29,029 nucleotides of DNA, from contig DMAW01000178.1 in assembly GCA_003446375.1 (NCBI GenBank), positions 1 through 29,029 of the forward strand, in the 5' to 3' direction. The position numbers and the translations under genes are program-made. Under the pieces are notes generated by a model. That model ran no database searches. It had not been told where the DNA came from and worked only from the letters and a program-made list of their open reading frames with translations. This document shows positions 1 through 8,890 of the stretch, one piece after another (position 1 is the stretch's first letter; the number at the start of each line of letters is the position of its first letter). The DNA is from Eubacteriaceae bacterium. Its GTDB lineage: Bacteria; Bacillota; Clostridia; Eubacteriales; Alkalibacteraceae.

Positions 1-1
1 T

Positions 2-70
2 ATGTTATCAGGATTTCCGGTTATAATTATTATTTGTGCAGAGGCTGATGCAAAACAGCCAAATGTTTGA
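2..70 (+). CDS. possible C-terminal end of an upstream gene (partial)
   Basis: Frame 2 is open from the window edge to a TGA at 68-70, 13 bases before miaB. The tail is hydrophobic (LSGFPVIIIICAEADAK). The spacing would fit an operon partner of miaB, but 22 codons are too few to recognise a family and chance openness is quite possible. A small inverted repeat (GGCTG at 43-47 with CAGCC at 56-60) lies inside it and has no T-tract, so it does not look like a terminator. Confidence 0.2.
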   Translation: MLSGFPVIIIICAEADAKQPNV

Positions 71-83
71 AAGGTGAGAGAAA

Positions 84-1400
84 ATGAATTATAAAATTAC
101 GACTTACGGTTGTCAGATGAACGAAAATGACTCTGAAAAAATATCGGGAATGTTAAAAGAATTAGGACATGTATCCGTCGATGATGAAAATAGAGCAGAT
201 ATGGTCATACTTAATACATGCAGCGTACGTGAAAATGCAAATGACAAGTTTTTCGGGCACTTGGGACATTATAAAAAAATCAAAAAAGAAAAGCCAAATT
301 TAATATTGGCCATATGCGGGTGCATGATGCAGCAGGATTCTGTAGTAGCTGAGGTCAAGAGCAAGCACAGACATGTGGATATCGTATTTGGAACTCACAA
401 TATACACGAGTTTCCGGGCATGCTTTCAGATCACATGGAAAAACACGAGATGGTAGTTGGAGTGTGGCAGGATGGTGGAGAAATCGTCGAGAATCTCCCT
501 GTAGACAGAAAATATGACTTCAAAGCATACGTATCCATAATGAATGGATGCAATAATTTTTGCAGCTATTGCATAGTTCCGTATACAAGGGGCAGAGAAA
601 GAAGCAGGAGCATTGAAAGCATAAAATTAGAAGTGGAAGCTCTGGCAAAAAACGGGTGTAGGGAGGTAACGCTGCTAGGACAAAATGTAAATTCATATGG
701 CAATACTCTGGAGGAAACTATAGGGTTTGCAACATTGATGAGAGAACTTGCAAAAATTGATGGCCTTGAAAGGATCAGGTTTATGACATCCCATCCTAAG
801 GATCTGTCAGAAGATTTGATAGAAGCAATAGCCGAAGAGGCGAAGATATGCAATCACATACATTTGCCTGTGCAGTCGGGAAGCAGCCGAATATTGAAGG
901 AGATGAACAGAAAATACGACAAAGAAGGTTACCTGAAATTAGTCGAGAAGATAAAAAGGCGAATACCTGAAGTTTCTCTTACAACTGATATAATCGTCGG
1001 TTTTCCCGGAGAAACTGAAGAAGACTTTCAGGATACCTTGGATATTATGGAAAAATGCAGATTTGATTTGGCGTTTACTTTCCTTTACTCTCCGAGAGAG
1101 GGGACTCCTGCATGGGGAAGAAAGGATCAAGTTGCAGAGGAGATAAAACACGAAAGGCTAAACAGGCTGCTTGAAATTCACCACAGGATAGGCAAAGAGA
1201 TTAACGAAAATTATGTGGGAAAGACCGTGGAGGTTCTAGTTGAAGGCATAAGCAAGAACAATCCTAAAAACCTTTCGGGCAGGACTGAAACTGCAAAGCT
1301 AGTGAATTTTCCGGGAGATGCATCTCTTACAGGGGAAATTGTCAAGGTGAAGATTATTCAGGCAAAAACGTTCAGCTTAGATGGAGAAATTGTAAAGTGA
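84..1400 (+). CDS. miaB: tRNA-2-methylthio-N6-dimethylallyladenosine synthase MiaB
   Basis: Radical SAM methylthiotransferase that converts i6A37 to ms2i6A37 in tRNAs reading UNN codons. The 438 residues show the three family parts. The N-terminal UPF0004 domain has cluster cysteines Cys10 (TYGCQMN), Cys46 (NTCSVRE) and Cys80 (CGCMMQ). The radical SAM core has the CxxxCxxC motif at Cys156, Cys160 and Cys163 (GCNNFCSYC). A C-terminal TRAM-like RNA-binding stretch covers about residues 375-438. Length is normal for MiaB and nothing is missing. ATG 84 is preceded by a GGTGAG ribosome site. The gene lies 12 bases before mutS. miaA, whose product makes the i6A substrate, is three genes downstream, so both steps of the modification are encoded in one cluster. 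Confidence 0.97.
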   Translation: MNYKITTYGCQMNENDSEKISGMLKELGHVSVDDENRADMVILNTCSVRENANDKFFGHLGHYKKIKKEKPNLILAICGCMMQQDSVVAEVKSKHRHVDIVFGTHNIHEFPGMLSDHMEKHEMVVGVWQDGGEIVENLPVDRKYDFKAYVSIMNGCNNFCSYCIVPYTRGRERSRSIESIKLEVEALAKNGCREVTLLGQNVNSYGNTLEETIGFATLMRELAKIDGLERIRFMTSHPKDLSEDLIEAIAEEAKICNHIHLPVQSGSSRILKEMNRKYDKEGYLKLVEKIKRRIPEVSLTTDIIVGFPGETEEDFQDTLDIMEKCRFDLAFTFLYSPREGTPAWGRKDQVAEEIKHERLNRLLEIHHRIGKEINENYVGKTVEVLVEGISKNNPKNLSGRTETAKLVNFPGDASLTGEIVKVKIIQAKTFSLDGEIVK

Positions 1401-1412
1401 AGGGATGATTTT

Positions 1413-4031
1413 GTGGATCAGCTAACACCCATGATGAGACAGTATTTAAATGTACACGAAAAAGTAAAAGATGCCATATTGTTTTTTCGCTTGGGAGACT
1501 TCTACGAGATGTTTTTTGACGATGCTTTAACTGCGTCCAGAGAACTTGAGATAACTCTTACAGGAAGAGAATGCGGATTGGAAGAAAAAGCACCTATGTG
1601 CGGAGTTCCTTATCACTCTGCGGAAGGATATATAGCGAAATTAATCGAAAAGGGTTATAAGGTCGCGATATGCGAACAGGTTGAAGACCCCAAAAATGCC
1701 AAAGGGATAGTGAAAAGGGATGTAGTAAAAATAATATCTCCTGGAACAGTCAGTGACGGAAACTATCTTAAGGATCGTTCGAACAATTACCTTATGAGCA
1801 TATACTACAACATGGTTGACTTTGGTTTAGCATACATGGATGTATCTACAGGAGAATTCTACGTCACAGAACTTACAGGGCATGAAAACAAGAACAGGAT
1901 TCTAGATGAAATCGCAAAGGTGTCCCCTTCTGAAATCTTAATCAATACGGTTTTATTTAAGGACAAGACTCTGCATGACACCCTTAAGAATAAATTTTCA
2001 GCGTTTACAAATGTGCTTTCAAACAAGTATTTCGATATCGACGCTGCAAAAGAAAATATATCTCGCATGGCAGGAGTTTATTCTGTAAATTCATTAGGTC
2101 TAACCGACAGACAGCATGCAATTAAAGCCGCAGGAGCTCTGCTTGAATACATAGACCAGACTCAAATGAAGGAGCTTTCCCATATTAATGGCATAAACTG
2201 GTATGAGATAGACAGCTTCATGTCTTTAGACTACGCTACAAGGTCTAATCTCGAGCTTGTAAAAACAATTAGAGGTGGAGAAAAAAAAGGAAGCCTCCTA
2301 GGAATATTAGATAAGACTCAAACGTCAATGGGAGGAAGAAAGCTAAAGAAATGGCTCAATGAGCCACTGACTGATCCCGATTTAATTAATAAAAGACTTG
2401 AGGCAGTCGAAGCAATAAATACAAATATATCTGTAAAAGACAGGCTTAAGAGCATTCTTGGAAACATATACGACTTAAAAAGAATAGTGGGAAAATTGTC
2501 TTTTGGTAATTGTAATTCCAGGGATATGATTGCTCTTAAGGAATCGATTTTTCGCATACCGCAAATCAAGCAAGTATTAGAAGATGGGAAAAGTTCTTAT
2601 CTCAAGGAAATAGCAGCAAAAATCGATGATTTAAGCGACTTGGGCGAGCTGATAGAACAATCTATAAATCCGGATGGACCGGTTTCCATAAAGGAAGGAA
2701 AGCTCATACGATACGGTTATGATGAGAATGTTGATTACTTTAGGGATATTTCAGAAAACAGCAAAGATCTGATATTGAAAATTGAAGCAGAAGAAAAAGA
2801 AAAAACCGGGATAAAATCTCTCAAAATAAAGTACAACAAGGTTTTTGGTTATTACATCGAAGTTACTAGAAGCAATCTTCACTTAGTGCCTGAGAGATAT
2901 GTTAGGAAGCAGACTTTGGCAAATTGCGAGAGATATTTTACCGAGGAGCTTAAAAATCTTGAAAACAAAATAGTAGAAGCCGATGAACGTCTGGTGGAGC
3001 TTGAATACGAAATATTTCAGCAAATAAGGCAAGAAATAATAGCAAATATAAATAGAATCAAGGAAACAGCAGATTATATAAGCATAACTGATGTCCTTTA
3101 TTCTTTAGCCCAGGCAGCTTACGATTATGGGTATGTCAAGCCAACTGTAGAGAAATCGGATGAAATAATAATATTTGAAGGCAGACATCCGGTCGTGGAA
3201 TCAATGATGGATAAAAATGATTTTGTTCCCAACTCATGCGAGATAGACTGCAGGGATAATAGAATGATACTTATAACAGGGCCAAATATGGCGGGCAAGT
3301 CCACTTATATCAGACAGGTCGCCCTAATCACATTGATGGCTCAAGTAGGCTCGTTCGTGCCTGCAAAGCAAGCAAAAATCGGAATCGTCGATCGCATATT
3401 TACGAGAGTTGGTGCGTCTGACGACTTGGCTTCGGGCCACTCTACATTTATGGTTGAGATGAGCGAAGTGTCAAATATTTTAAAAAACGCTACAAAGAAC
3501 AGCCTTGTGATCCTTGATGAAATAGGAAGAGGAACCAGCACTTTCGATGGTCTGAGCATAGCTTGGGCTGTAGCCGAGTATCTTACAGACACTTCAAAGA
3601 TAGGGTGCAAGACGTTATTTGCGACTCATTATCATGAGCTCACTGAGCTTGAAGAAATGATCGAAGGAGTCCGAAACTACTGCATCAAAGTTCAAGAAAG
3701 AGAAGAAGGAGTCGTGTTTTTAAGGAAAATCGTACATGGAAGCGCAGATAAAAGCTATGGAATAGAAGTTGCGAAGCTGGCAGGGCTGCCGGTGGAGGCA
3801 ATTGAAAGAGCCAATGAACTTCTTCTCGTAATGGAAGAAAAAGAAGTCCGCATTAAAAGAAGCAAAAAATCTAATGATATCCCATCAGGCGACAAGGATA
3901 GATTAAACTTGTTCAATTACAAGGACAAGTTGGTGATTGAAGAACTTGAAAGCCTTCCTATTGAAGAAATGACGCCCATAGAAGCCATGAACTATTTAAA
4001 TGCCCTTAAAAAACGATTAGCGAGCGAGTGA
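1413..4031 (+). CDS. mutS: DNA mismatch repair protein MutS
   Basis: Mismatch-recognition ATPase of 872 residues. The N-terminal mismatch-binding domain carries the conserved GDFYEMF motif near residues 28-34 (the Phe that stacks on the mismatch). Connector, lever and clamp regions follow. The ABC-type ATPase domain has Walker A GPNMAGKSTY near residue 623, a Walker B region with VILDEIGRGTST, and the ATHYHEL switch. The C-terminal tail is the usual dimer/tetramer segment. The start is GTG 1413, supported by a GTGAAGGGA-like site just upstream and by the conserved beginning MDQLTPMMRQY. The gene ends 4 bases before mutL, so the pair is probably translationally coupled. It is a complete MutS1, not MutS2: there is no Smr domain. 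Confidence 0.98.
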   Translation: MDQLTPMMRQYLNVHEKVKDAILFFRLGDFYEMFFDDALTASRELEITLTGRECGLEEKAPMCGVPYHSAEGYIAKLIEKGYKVAICEQVEDPKNAKGIVKRDVVKIISPGTVSDGNYLKDRSNNYLMSIYYNMVDFGLAYMDVSTGEFYVTELTGHENKNRILDEIAKVSPSEILINTVLFKDKTLHDTLKNKFSAFTNVLSNKYFDIDAAKENISRMAGVYSVNSLGLTDRQHAIKAAGALLEYIDQTQMKELSHINGINWYEIDSFMSLDYATRSNLELVKTIRGGEKKGSLLGILDKTQTSMGGRKLKKWLNEPLTDPDLINKRLEAVEAINTNISVKDRLKSILGNIYDLKRIVGKLSFGNCNSRDMIALKESIFRIPQIKQVLEDGKSSYLKEIAAKIDDLSDLGELIEQSINPDGPVSIKEGKLIRYGYDENVDYFRDISENSKDLILKIEAEEKEKTGIKSLKIKYNKVFGYYIEVTRSNLHLVPERYVRKQTLANCERYFTEELKNLENKIVEADERLVELEYEIFQQIRQEIIANINRIKETADYISITDVLYSLAQAAYDYGYVKPTVEKSDEIIIFEGRHPVVESMMDKNDFVPNSCEIDCRDNRMILITGPNMAGKSTYIRQVALITLMAQVGSFVPAKQAKIGIVDRIFTRVGASDDLASGHSTFMVEMSEVSNILKNATKNSLVILDEIGRGTSTFDGLSIAWAVAEYLTDTSKIGCKTLFATHYHELTELEEMIEGVRNYCIKVQEREEGVVFLRKIVHGSADKSYGIEVAKLAGLPVEAIERANELLLVMEEKEVRIKRSKKSNDIPSGDKDRLNLFNYKDKLVIEELESLPIEEMTPIEAMNYLNALKKRLASE

Positions 4032-4035
4032 TATT

Positions 4036-5847
4036 ATGAAGATAGCTTTTTTAGACAGTCATACAGCGGCAAAGATAGCTGCCGGAGAGGTCATAACTGA
4101 TCCTGCTGCGGCAGTAAAAGAGCTCGTTGAAAATTCAATAGATGCCGGTGCAAAAGATATCAGGATAGAGATCGAGGACGGAGGCAAAAGATTAATACGT
4201 GTGATCGATGATGGGGAAGGGATAAATGAGGCAGATGTATTCAATGCTTTTGAACGTCATGCTACCAGCAAGATCAAAAAAATTGATGATTTAGATAATC
4301 TCGAAACTTTAGGGTTCAGGGGCGAAGCCTTAGCCAGCATGGCTGCCATATCTAAAGTTTATTTAAGGACTTCAGATTCAGACGATGGACTTGGAACCTA
4401 TGTGAGGTTAAGTGAAGGAAAAAGGGAAAAAAGAGCTATTTCTTATAAAAAGGGCACGTCGATTTCAATAGAAGAACTTTTTTTTAATACTCCTGCAAGA
4501 CTTAAGCATATGAAAAAACCTGGAGAAGAGAATAAAAAAGTGATACAAATGGTGCAGGTTTTGGCTATGTCTCATCCGGAGGTTTCCTTTAGCCTTGTTT
4601 TGGACGGCTCGCAAGCTTTGAAGACTCCTGGGAAGGGCGATCTTGAAAATACTTTAAGGAGTCTTTTTGGTGAAAAATTCGATCAAGCGCTGTTTAAGGC
4701 AGATTATAAAAACGCACCTATGGAGATCAAAGGTTTTTTAGGCAACCCGTATTATACCAAAAAAAATAGAGACTATCAGTTCGTGTTCGTAAACAACAGA
4801 TACGTAAAAGAAATTAAAATAAATAAGGCAATCGAAGATGCTTACGACAACACTGTCATGATAAATCAGCATCCGGTTTTCATACTTAATATCAAGCTTC
4901 CATCCGATATGCTCGATGTTAATATTCATCCGGCAAAAACTAAGATAAAAATTTTAAATGAAAGCCTTGTGATGCTTCTTTTAAAAAGCGGAGTAAGAAA
5001 AATAATACGAGAAAATCTTGCTGAAAAAAAATCAAATGGTGATTCAAAGGAGACAAATCGAGAAAAATCATATTTCAAGTTTGAAGATAATTCAGCTGAC
5101 GTTATTTCAGTAGAGGAAATGAACATTTCAAAGTTTGAAGTTGATCAGCGGCAATCTAATGTGTTCTTAAGCAACAAAGAAAATAAGGAGGTTCTGACTG
5201 AAGATACTGTTTTAGAAAACCCTATAGATCGAATCAAAGCAATTGAAAAAGCCAATGAACCAAGCAAGATCGAAGCTTTGTTTAAAAACGCCAAACTCGT
5301 AGGACAGCTGTTTAAAACATATATATTGTTAGAAAAACCCGGGGAGCAGATAGTTCTAATAGATCAGCATGCCGCTCACGAAAGAATAATTTTTGAAAAG
5401 ATTACCGAGGATATCAAGAGCAGCAAAAAAACGACACAGTCGATAATCCCTCTGAAGCTGAAGCTCTTGCCCGACAAATACGAGTTTTTAAAGCAAAACA
5501 GCGAAGTATTTGCGAAGTTGGGTTTTGATTACGATGAGTTTGGAGAAAATTCTATCGTGGTTAGAGGCGTTCCGTGCCTATTGGATGAACCGGCTGAGCC
5601 AGAGCTCCTAATAAAGATACTTGACGATTTTAATGATGGCAAAATTGAAGAGCTTGAGACGAAGATAATAATTTCTGCCTGCAAGAAAGCCGTCAAAGGG
5701 AATCAGTATTTGGATGCAAGTGAAATAAATGAGCTTTTAGATCTATTGAAAAAATGCAACATGCCGTTTACTTGCCCACATGGTCGCCCGGTTGCAATGT
5801 CCATGACAAAATATGAAATGGAAAAGCTTTTTAAAAGAATTGTATAG
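4036..5847 (+). CDS. mutL: DNA mismatch repair endonuclease MutL
   Basis: GHKL ATPase that couples MutS mismatch recognition to strand incision. The N-terminal ATPase motifs are visible: ENSIDAGAKDI, DDGEGI and TLGFRGEAL. An acidic/lysine-rich linker covers roughly residues 335-410. The C-terminal dimerisation domain keeps the metal-dependent endonuclease motif DQHAAHERIIFEK, an ACKKAVK motif and CPHGRP. These mark MutL of organisms without MutH and Dam-directed repair, so nicking is expected to be intrinsic. The 603 residues are normal. ATG 4036 has only a weak ribosome site and sits 4 bases after mutS, consistent with translational coupling. The stop overlaps the TAGGAG site used by miaA. 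Confidence 0.97.
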   Translation: MKIAFLDSHTAAKIAAGEVITDPAAAVKELVENSIDAGAKDIRIEIEDGGKRLIRVIDDGEGINEADVFNAFERHATSKIKKIDDLDNLETLGFRGEALASMAAISKVYLRTSDSDDGLGTYVRLSEGKREKRAISYKKGTSISIEELFFNTPARLKHMKKPGEENKKVIQMVQVLAMSHPEVSFSLVLDGSQALKTPGKGDLENTLRSLFGEKFDQALFKADYKNAPMEIKGFLGNPYYTKKNRDYQFVFVNNRYVKEIKINKAIEDAYDNTVMINQHPVFILNIKLPSDMLDVNIHPAKTKIKILNESLVMLLLKSGVRKIIRENLAEKKSNGDSKETNREKSYFKFEDNSADVISVEEMNISKFEVDQRQSNVFLSNKENKEVLTEDTVLENPIDRIKAIEKANEPSKIEALFKNAKLVGQLFKTYILLEKPGEQIVLIDQHAAHERIIFEKITEDIKSSKKTTQSIIPLKLKLLPDKYEFLKQNSEVFAKLGFDYDEFGENSIVVRGVPCLLDEPAEPELLIKILDDFNDGKIEELETKIIISACKKAVKGNQYLDASEINELLDLLKKCNMPFTCPHGRPVAMSMTKYEMEKLFKRIV

Positions 5848-5855
5848 GAGTATTT

Positions 5856-6797
5856 ATGAAAACTAAGATTTTAATAGTAACAGGACCAACTGCTTCAGGG
5901 AAAACCGACCTGGCAATAGAGATTGCAAAAAAATACGATGGAGAGATAATATCTGCAGATTCTATGCAAGTATACAGATATATGGATATAGGGACGGCGA
6001 AGCCCTCAAAGGCAGAAATGAATGGCATTCAACATCATATGTTGGATGAAGTATATCCAAATGAACCTTTTACTGTCGCCGATTTTAGAAGAAGAAGCGG
6101 AGAAATAATCGATCGTATAAGAAAAAAGGAAAAGCTTCCAATTGTTGCAGGTGGAACAGGACTTTATATAAACAGCTTAATCAAGCCTTGGACTTTTTCA
6201 AACACCCCTCCATCAGATCAACAAAGATTGGAATTGAATAATATATACAAACAAAAAGGAGGGGACTATCTCTACTCTATGTTGAAGTCTGTGGACCTTG
6301 AATCAGCAAAAGCAATTCATCCCAACAATGTCAAAAGAGTCATGAGGGCTCTTGAAGTATACATGGTATCTGGAATACCCAAAAGCATCCAAGACAAGGA
6401 GTCGAAAAAAGAAGATATTACTTACGATCCGGTTATGATCGGCCTAAATATGGAAAGAAATCTTTTATACGATCGAATCGAAAAAAGGGTAGATGCGATG
6501 TTGCGAAAGGGTTTGATTGAAGAGGTTGAAAAGCTTCTTGAAATGGGTTGTTCAAAAGACTTGATAAGCATGCAAGGTCTCGGGTATAAGGAAATAGTCA
6601 AGTACTTGACAGGTGAGTGGACTTACACTCAGGCTATAGAGATACTCAAAAGGGACACAAGAAGATTTGCAAAGAGGCAGTTGACTTGGTTTAGACAATA
6701 TGACGACATTAAGTGGTTTTATATAGATGCTTACAGCGAAAAAGAAAAAATGTATGAGGATGTATTTAAGTATTTGGATGAAAGGGACATCAGATAA
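5856..6797 (+). CDS. miaA: tRNA dimethylallyltransferase MiaA
   Basis: Transfers the dimethylallyl group to N6 of A37 in tRNA, giving the i6A substrate of MiaB. The P-loop is GPTASGKTDLA near residues 10-20, followed by the family signature with ISADSMQVYR. The C-terminal RNA-binding part includes QGLGYKE and the RRFAKRQLTWFR signature. 313 residues is the normal length. ATG 5856 is served by the TAGGAG formed at the mutL stop. The next gene begins on the base after the miaA stop. In many Firmicutes hfq lies immediately downstream of miaA; it is absent here. Confidence 0.97.
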   Translation: MKTKILIVTGPTASGKTDLAIEIAKKYDGEIISADSMQVYRYMDIGTAKPSKAEMNGIQHHMLDEVYPNEPFTVADFRRRSGEIIDRIRKKEKLPIVAGGTGLYINSLIKPWTFSNTPPSDQQRLELNNIYKQKGGDYLYSMLKSVDLESAKAIHPNNVKRVMRALEVYMVSGIPKSIQDKESKKEDITYDPVMIGLNMERNLLYDRIEKRVDAMLRKGLIEEVEKLLEMGCSKDLISMQGLGYKEIVKYLTGEWTYTQAIEILKRDTRRFAKRQLTWFRQYDDIKWFYIDAYSEKEKMYEDVFKYLDERDIR

Positions 6798-8084
6798 ATG
6801 GATATCAAATTGGCGATGTATGAAGACTTCGGCATAGATGCAAAAATAATCGATCTTTGCAGGCGTGAAGAGGACAAATTGAACGATGTATTCCAAAAGA
6901 TTAAGGATACATGTGAATATAACCAGCTTAAGGTAATAAAAGCAATGCAAAAGTACAATCTGGGAGACAGGCATTTTGGAGTATCCACAGGTTATGGATA
7001 TGGTGATGAAGGAAGAGATGTCTTGGAAAAGATATATGCAGAAGTGTTCAATGCACAAGATGCATTGGTAAGGCCGCAAATTGTTTCCGGAACTCACGCA
7101 ATATCCATTTGTCTTTATGGAATCCTTCGCCCGGGAGATGAAATCCTATCAATTACCGGTCCTCCTTATGACACCATAAGGACAATAATAGATGGAGATG
7201 GCAATAATCATGGAACGCTGAAGGATTATGGAGTTAAATACAATCAAGTGAATTTATGCACCGAAGGAATCGATATCGTAAAGGTTATTGAAGCACTGAA
7301 AAAAGAAACTAAGATGGTATATATTCAAAGATCTACAGGATACGGTTGGAGAAAAGCTTTGACTATAGCTGAAATTAAAGAAGCCGTTTTAAAGATAAAG
7401 AAAGCAAAGCCGGATGTAGTTGTCATGGTCGACAATTGCTACGGAGAGTTTATGGACATATTGGAGCCTACAGATGTTGGAGCAGATCTTGTGGCCGGTT
7501 CCCTTATAAAAAACCCAGGTGGAGGAATAGCACCCATGGGAGGTTACGTGGCTGGCAAAAAAGATTTGGTATACCTTGCTGCATGCAGATTGTCTGCACC
7601 GGGAATTGCAAAAGAGACTGGAGCTACATTGGGGATAAACAGATCTTATCTGCAAGGATTGTTTCTAGCGCCGCACATAGTAGGCGAATCAATTAAAACA
7701 GCGGTATTAGCCTCAGGAGTTTTTAATAGCCTAGGCTTTGATGTTTGCCCGTTACCTAAAGATGAGAGAAGTGATATCATACAATCTATAAAATTTGACT
7801 CTAAAGAGATGGTGGAGGTTTTCTGCAAGGCAATTCAAAGTGCAGCTCCTGTGGATTCTTTTGTTATTCCTGAAGCATGGGATATGCCGGGATACAACGA
7901 CCAGGTCATTATGGCTGCCGGAGCCTTCATACAAGGGTCTTCAATAGAATTAAGTGCCGATGCCCCAATGAGACAACCATATATAGCGTACCTTCAGGGA
8001 GGTCTTACACATGAACATGGAAGGTTTGGCTTATACATGGCCTTGAAGATGCTTAGTGATGAAGGGTTGCTGTACCTAAATTAA
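6798..8084 (+). CDS. PLP-dependent aluminium-resistance / methionine gamma-lyase family protein
   Basis: Fold-type I PLP enzyme of the family annotated as aluminium resistance protein or methionine gamma-lyase (Pfam Met_gamma_lyase; Bacillus YnbB type). Visible features are the substrate-side segment STGYGYGDEGRD near residue 61, a cofactor-phosphate region around RPQIVSGTHAI, the aspartate in VVVMVDNCYGEF, and the probable Schiff-base lysine in SLIKNPGGG. Length is 428 residues. The ATG directly follows the miaA TAA, so it belongs to the same transcript. The actual substrate of this family is poorly established; a C-S lyase acting on cysteine- or methionine-like amino acids is the best guess from family. 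Sulfur amino-acid chemistry would fit the sulfur and selenium genes nearby, but that link is inference. Confidence 0.9.
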   Translation: MDIKLAMYEDFGIDAKIIDLCRREEDKLNDVFQKIKDTCEYNQLKVIKAMQKYNLGDRHFGVSTGYGYGDEGRDVLEKIYAEVFNAQDALVRPQIVSGTHAISICLYGILRPGDEILSITGPPYDTIRTIIDGDGNNHGTLKDYGVKYNQVNLCTEGIDIVKVIEALKKETKMVYIQRSTGYGWRKALTIAEIKEAVLKIKKAKPDVVVMVDNCYGEFMDILEPTDVGADLVAGSLIKNPGGGIAPMGGYVAGKKDLVYLAACRLSAPGIAKETGATLGINRSYLQGLFLAPHIVGESIKTAVLASGVFNSLGFDVCPLPKDERSDIIQSIKFDSKEMVEVFCKAIQSAAPVDSFVIPEAWDMPGYNDQVIMAAGAFIQGSSIELSADAPMRQPYIAYLQGGLTHEHGRFGLYMALKMLSDEGLLYLN

Positions 8085-8087
8085 AAG

Positions 8088-8111
8088 GACACGATTAACT
8101 ATAATCGTGTC
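8088..8111. terminator. convergent hairpin terminator between ynbB-like gene and lexA
   Basis: A perfect 10-bp stem, GACACGATTA with TAATCGTGTC, encloses the loop ACTA. It lies between the converging ends of the PLP-enzyme gene and lexA. Read on the - strand it is followed by CCTTTTAATTT, so it terminates lexA better. On the + strand the following T-tract is weak (TTAATACG). Confidence 0.75.
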
Positions 8112-8133
8112 TTAATACGTATTTACATAGGAG

Positions 8134-8757
8134 CTACATTTTTCTAATTACACCTGAAACTTTTCCAAGTATCCGCACGTCATCTACGATTATTGGATCC
8201 ATTGCGGAATTTTCAGGTTGAAGGCGAATGTGGTTTTTTTCTTTGAAGAACCTTTTTACAGTAGCTTCCTCATCATCAATAAGAGCTACCACTATGTCGC
8301 CGTTTGATGCTGTATTCTTTTTTTCAACGATTACGTAGTCACCATCTAAAATTCCGGCTTCAATCATGCTGTTGCCTTTTATGGATAGTATGAAACATTC
8401 GTTCTTGCCGACGAAATCAACTGGCAGGGGAAAGGAGTCTTCAATATTTTCAAAAGCCAGTATTGGTGCTCCGGCAGTCACTCTGCCTACTACTGGGATA
8501 TCCACCATTTCTTTTGCATTAGAAGGAACATCTCCTGAAAATCGTCCCATGATCTCTATAGCTCTAGGCAAAGAGGGATCTCTTCGGATATAACCCTTTT
8601 TTTCAAGTTTGGCTAGGTGCCCATGAACCGTTGATGTGCTTTTTAAACCTACAGCCTGGCAGATTTCCCTGACTGAAGGAGGATATCCTTTTTTGTTTAC
8701 TTCAGAAATTATATATTCCAATATTTCATTTTGTTTTTGACTTAAATCTTCATACAT
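8134..8757 (-). CDS. lexA: SOS repressor LexA
   Basis: Repressor and autoprotease of the SOS regulon, 207 residues. The N-terminal winged-helix domain (about residues 1-70) contains PPSVREICQAVGLKSTSTVHGHLAKL. Its Ala-Gly cleavage site lies in VTAGAPI. The catalytic Ser is in GNSMIEAG and the catalytic Lys is in EATVKRF. I place the start at ATG 8757 (MYEDLSQKQ), because a GGAGGAGATATA ribosome site precedes it. The reading frame stays open 26 codons upstream, but that extension crosses the promoter and operator and has no family support. The gene is divergent from a yneA-like gene, as in Bacillus. An SOS-like box in its own promoter implies autoregulation. Confidence 0.97.
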   Translation of the reverse strand: MYEDLSQKQNEILEYIISEVNKKGYPPSVREICQAVGLKSTSTVHGHLAKLEKKGYIRRDPSLPRAIEIMGRFSGDVPSNAKEMVDIPVVGRVTAGAPILAFENIEDSFPLPVDFVGKNECFILSIKGNSMIEAGILDGDYVIVEKKNTASNGDIVVALIDDEEATVKRFFKEKNHIRLQPENSAMDPIIVDDVRILGKVSGVIRKM

Positions 8758-8781
8758 TATATCTCCTCCGTTTCCATTTTT

Positions 8782-8820
8782 ATTATAGCACATGAAAAGG
8801 ACATGTACAAACAAATGTTC
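8782..8820 (-). promoter_or_regulatory. lexA promoter with a degenerate SOS box
   Basis: On the - strand a perfect -10 TATAAT (8787-8782) lies about 17 bases from TTGTAC (8810-8805), a weak -35. Overlapping and just upstream is GAACATTTGTTT (8820-8809), one base away from the Gram-positive SOS consensus GAACNNNNGTTC. The position suggests LexA autorepression. The -35 assignment is uncertain. Confidence 0.65.
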
Positions 8821-8828
8821 GAAAAAAG

Positions 8829-8857
8829 TTGACACAGAACGTTTGTTCTGATATATT
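8829..8857 (+). promoter_or_regulatory. sigma-A promoter of the LysM SOS gene
   Basis: TTGACA (8829-8834), a 17-base spacer and TATATT (8852-8857): a near-consensus vegetative promoter pointing to the LysM gene at 8891. A perfect SOS box sits inside the spacer, so bound LexA would block polymerase directly. Confidence 0.88.
8837..8848. promoter_or_regulatory. LexA operator (SOS box 1)
   Basis: GAACGTTTGTTC is an exact match to GAACNNNNGTTC. It lies between the -35 and -10 of the LysM-gene promoter. Confidence 0.92.
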
Positions 8858-8863
8858 TAAATA

Positions 8864-8875
8864 GAACAAACGTTC
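8864..8875. promoter_or_regulatory. LexA operator (SOS box 2)
   Basis: GAACAAACGTTC is a second exact SOS box. It lies just downstream of the -10, over the expected transcription start and immediately before the AGGAGG ribosome site (8877-8882). Centre-to-centre distance from box 1 is 27 bases. Confidence 0.92.
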
Positions 8876-8890
8876 TAGGAGGCGGTTAAT

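Noticed and set aside
6552..7097. 181-codon open frame on the - strand across the miaA/ynbB-like junction
   Set aside because: It lies entirely antisense to two well-supported genes, has no ribosome site and encodes a low-complexity hydrophobic, Cys/Ile/Tyr-rich product typical of antisense shadows.
8758..8835. 26-codon N-terminal extension of LexA
   Set aside because: It would run through the lexA promoter and SOS-like box; the GGAGGAG site and family length support the start at 8757.
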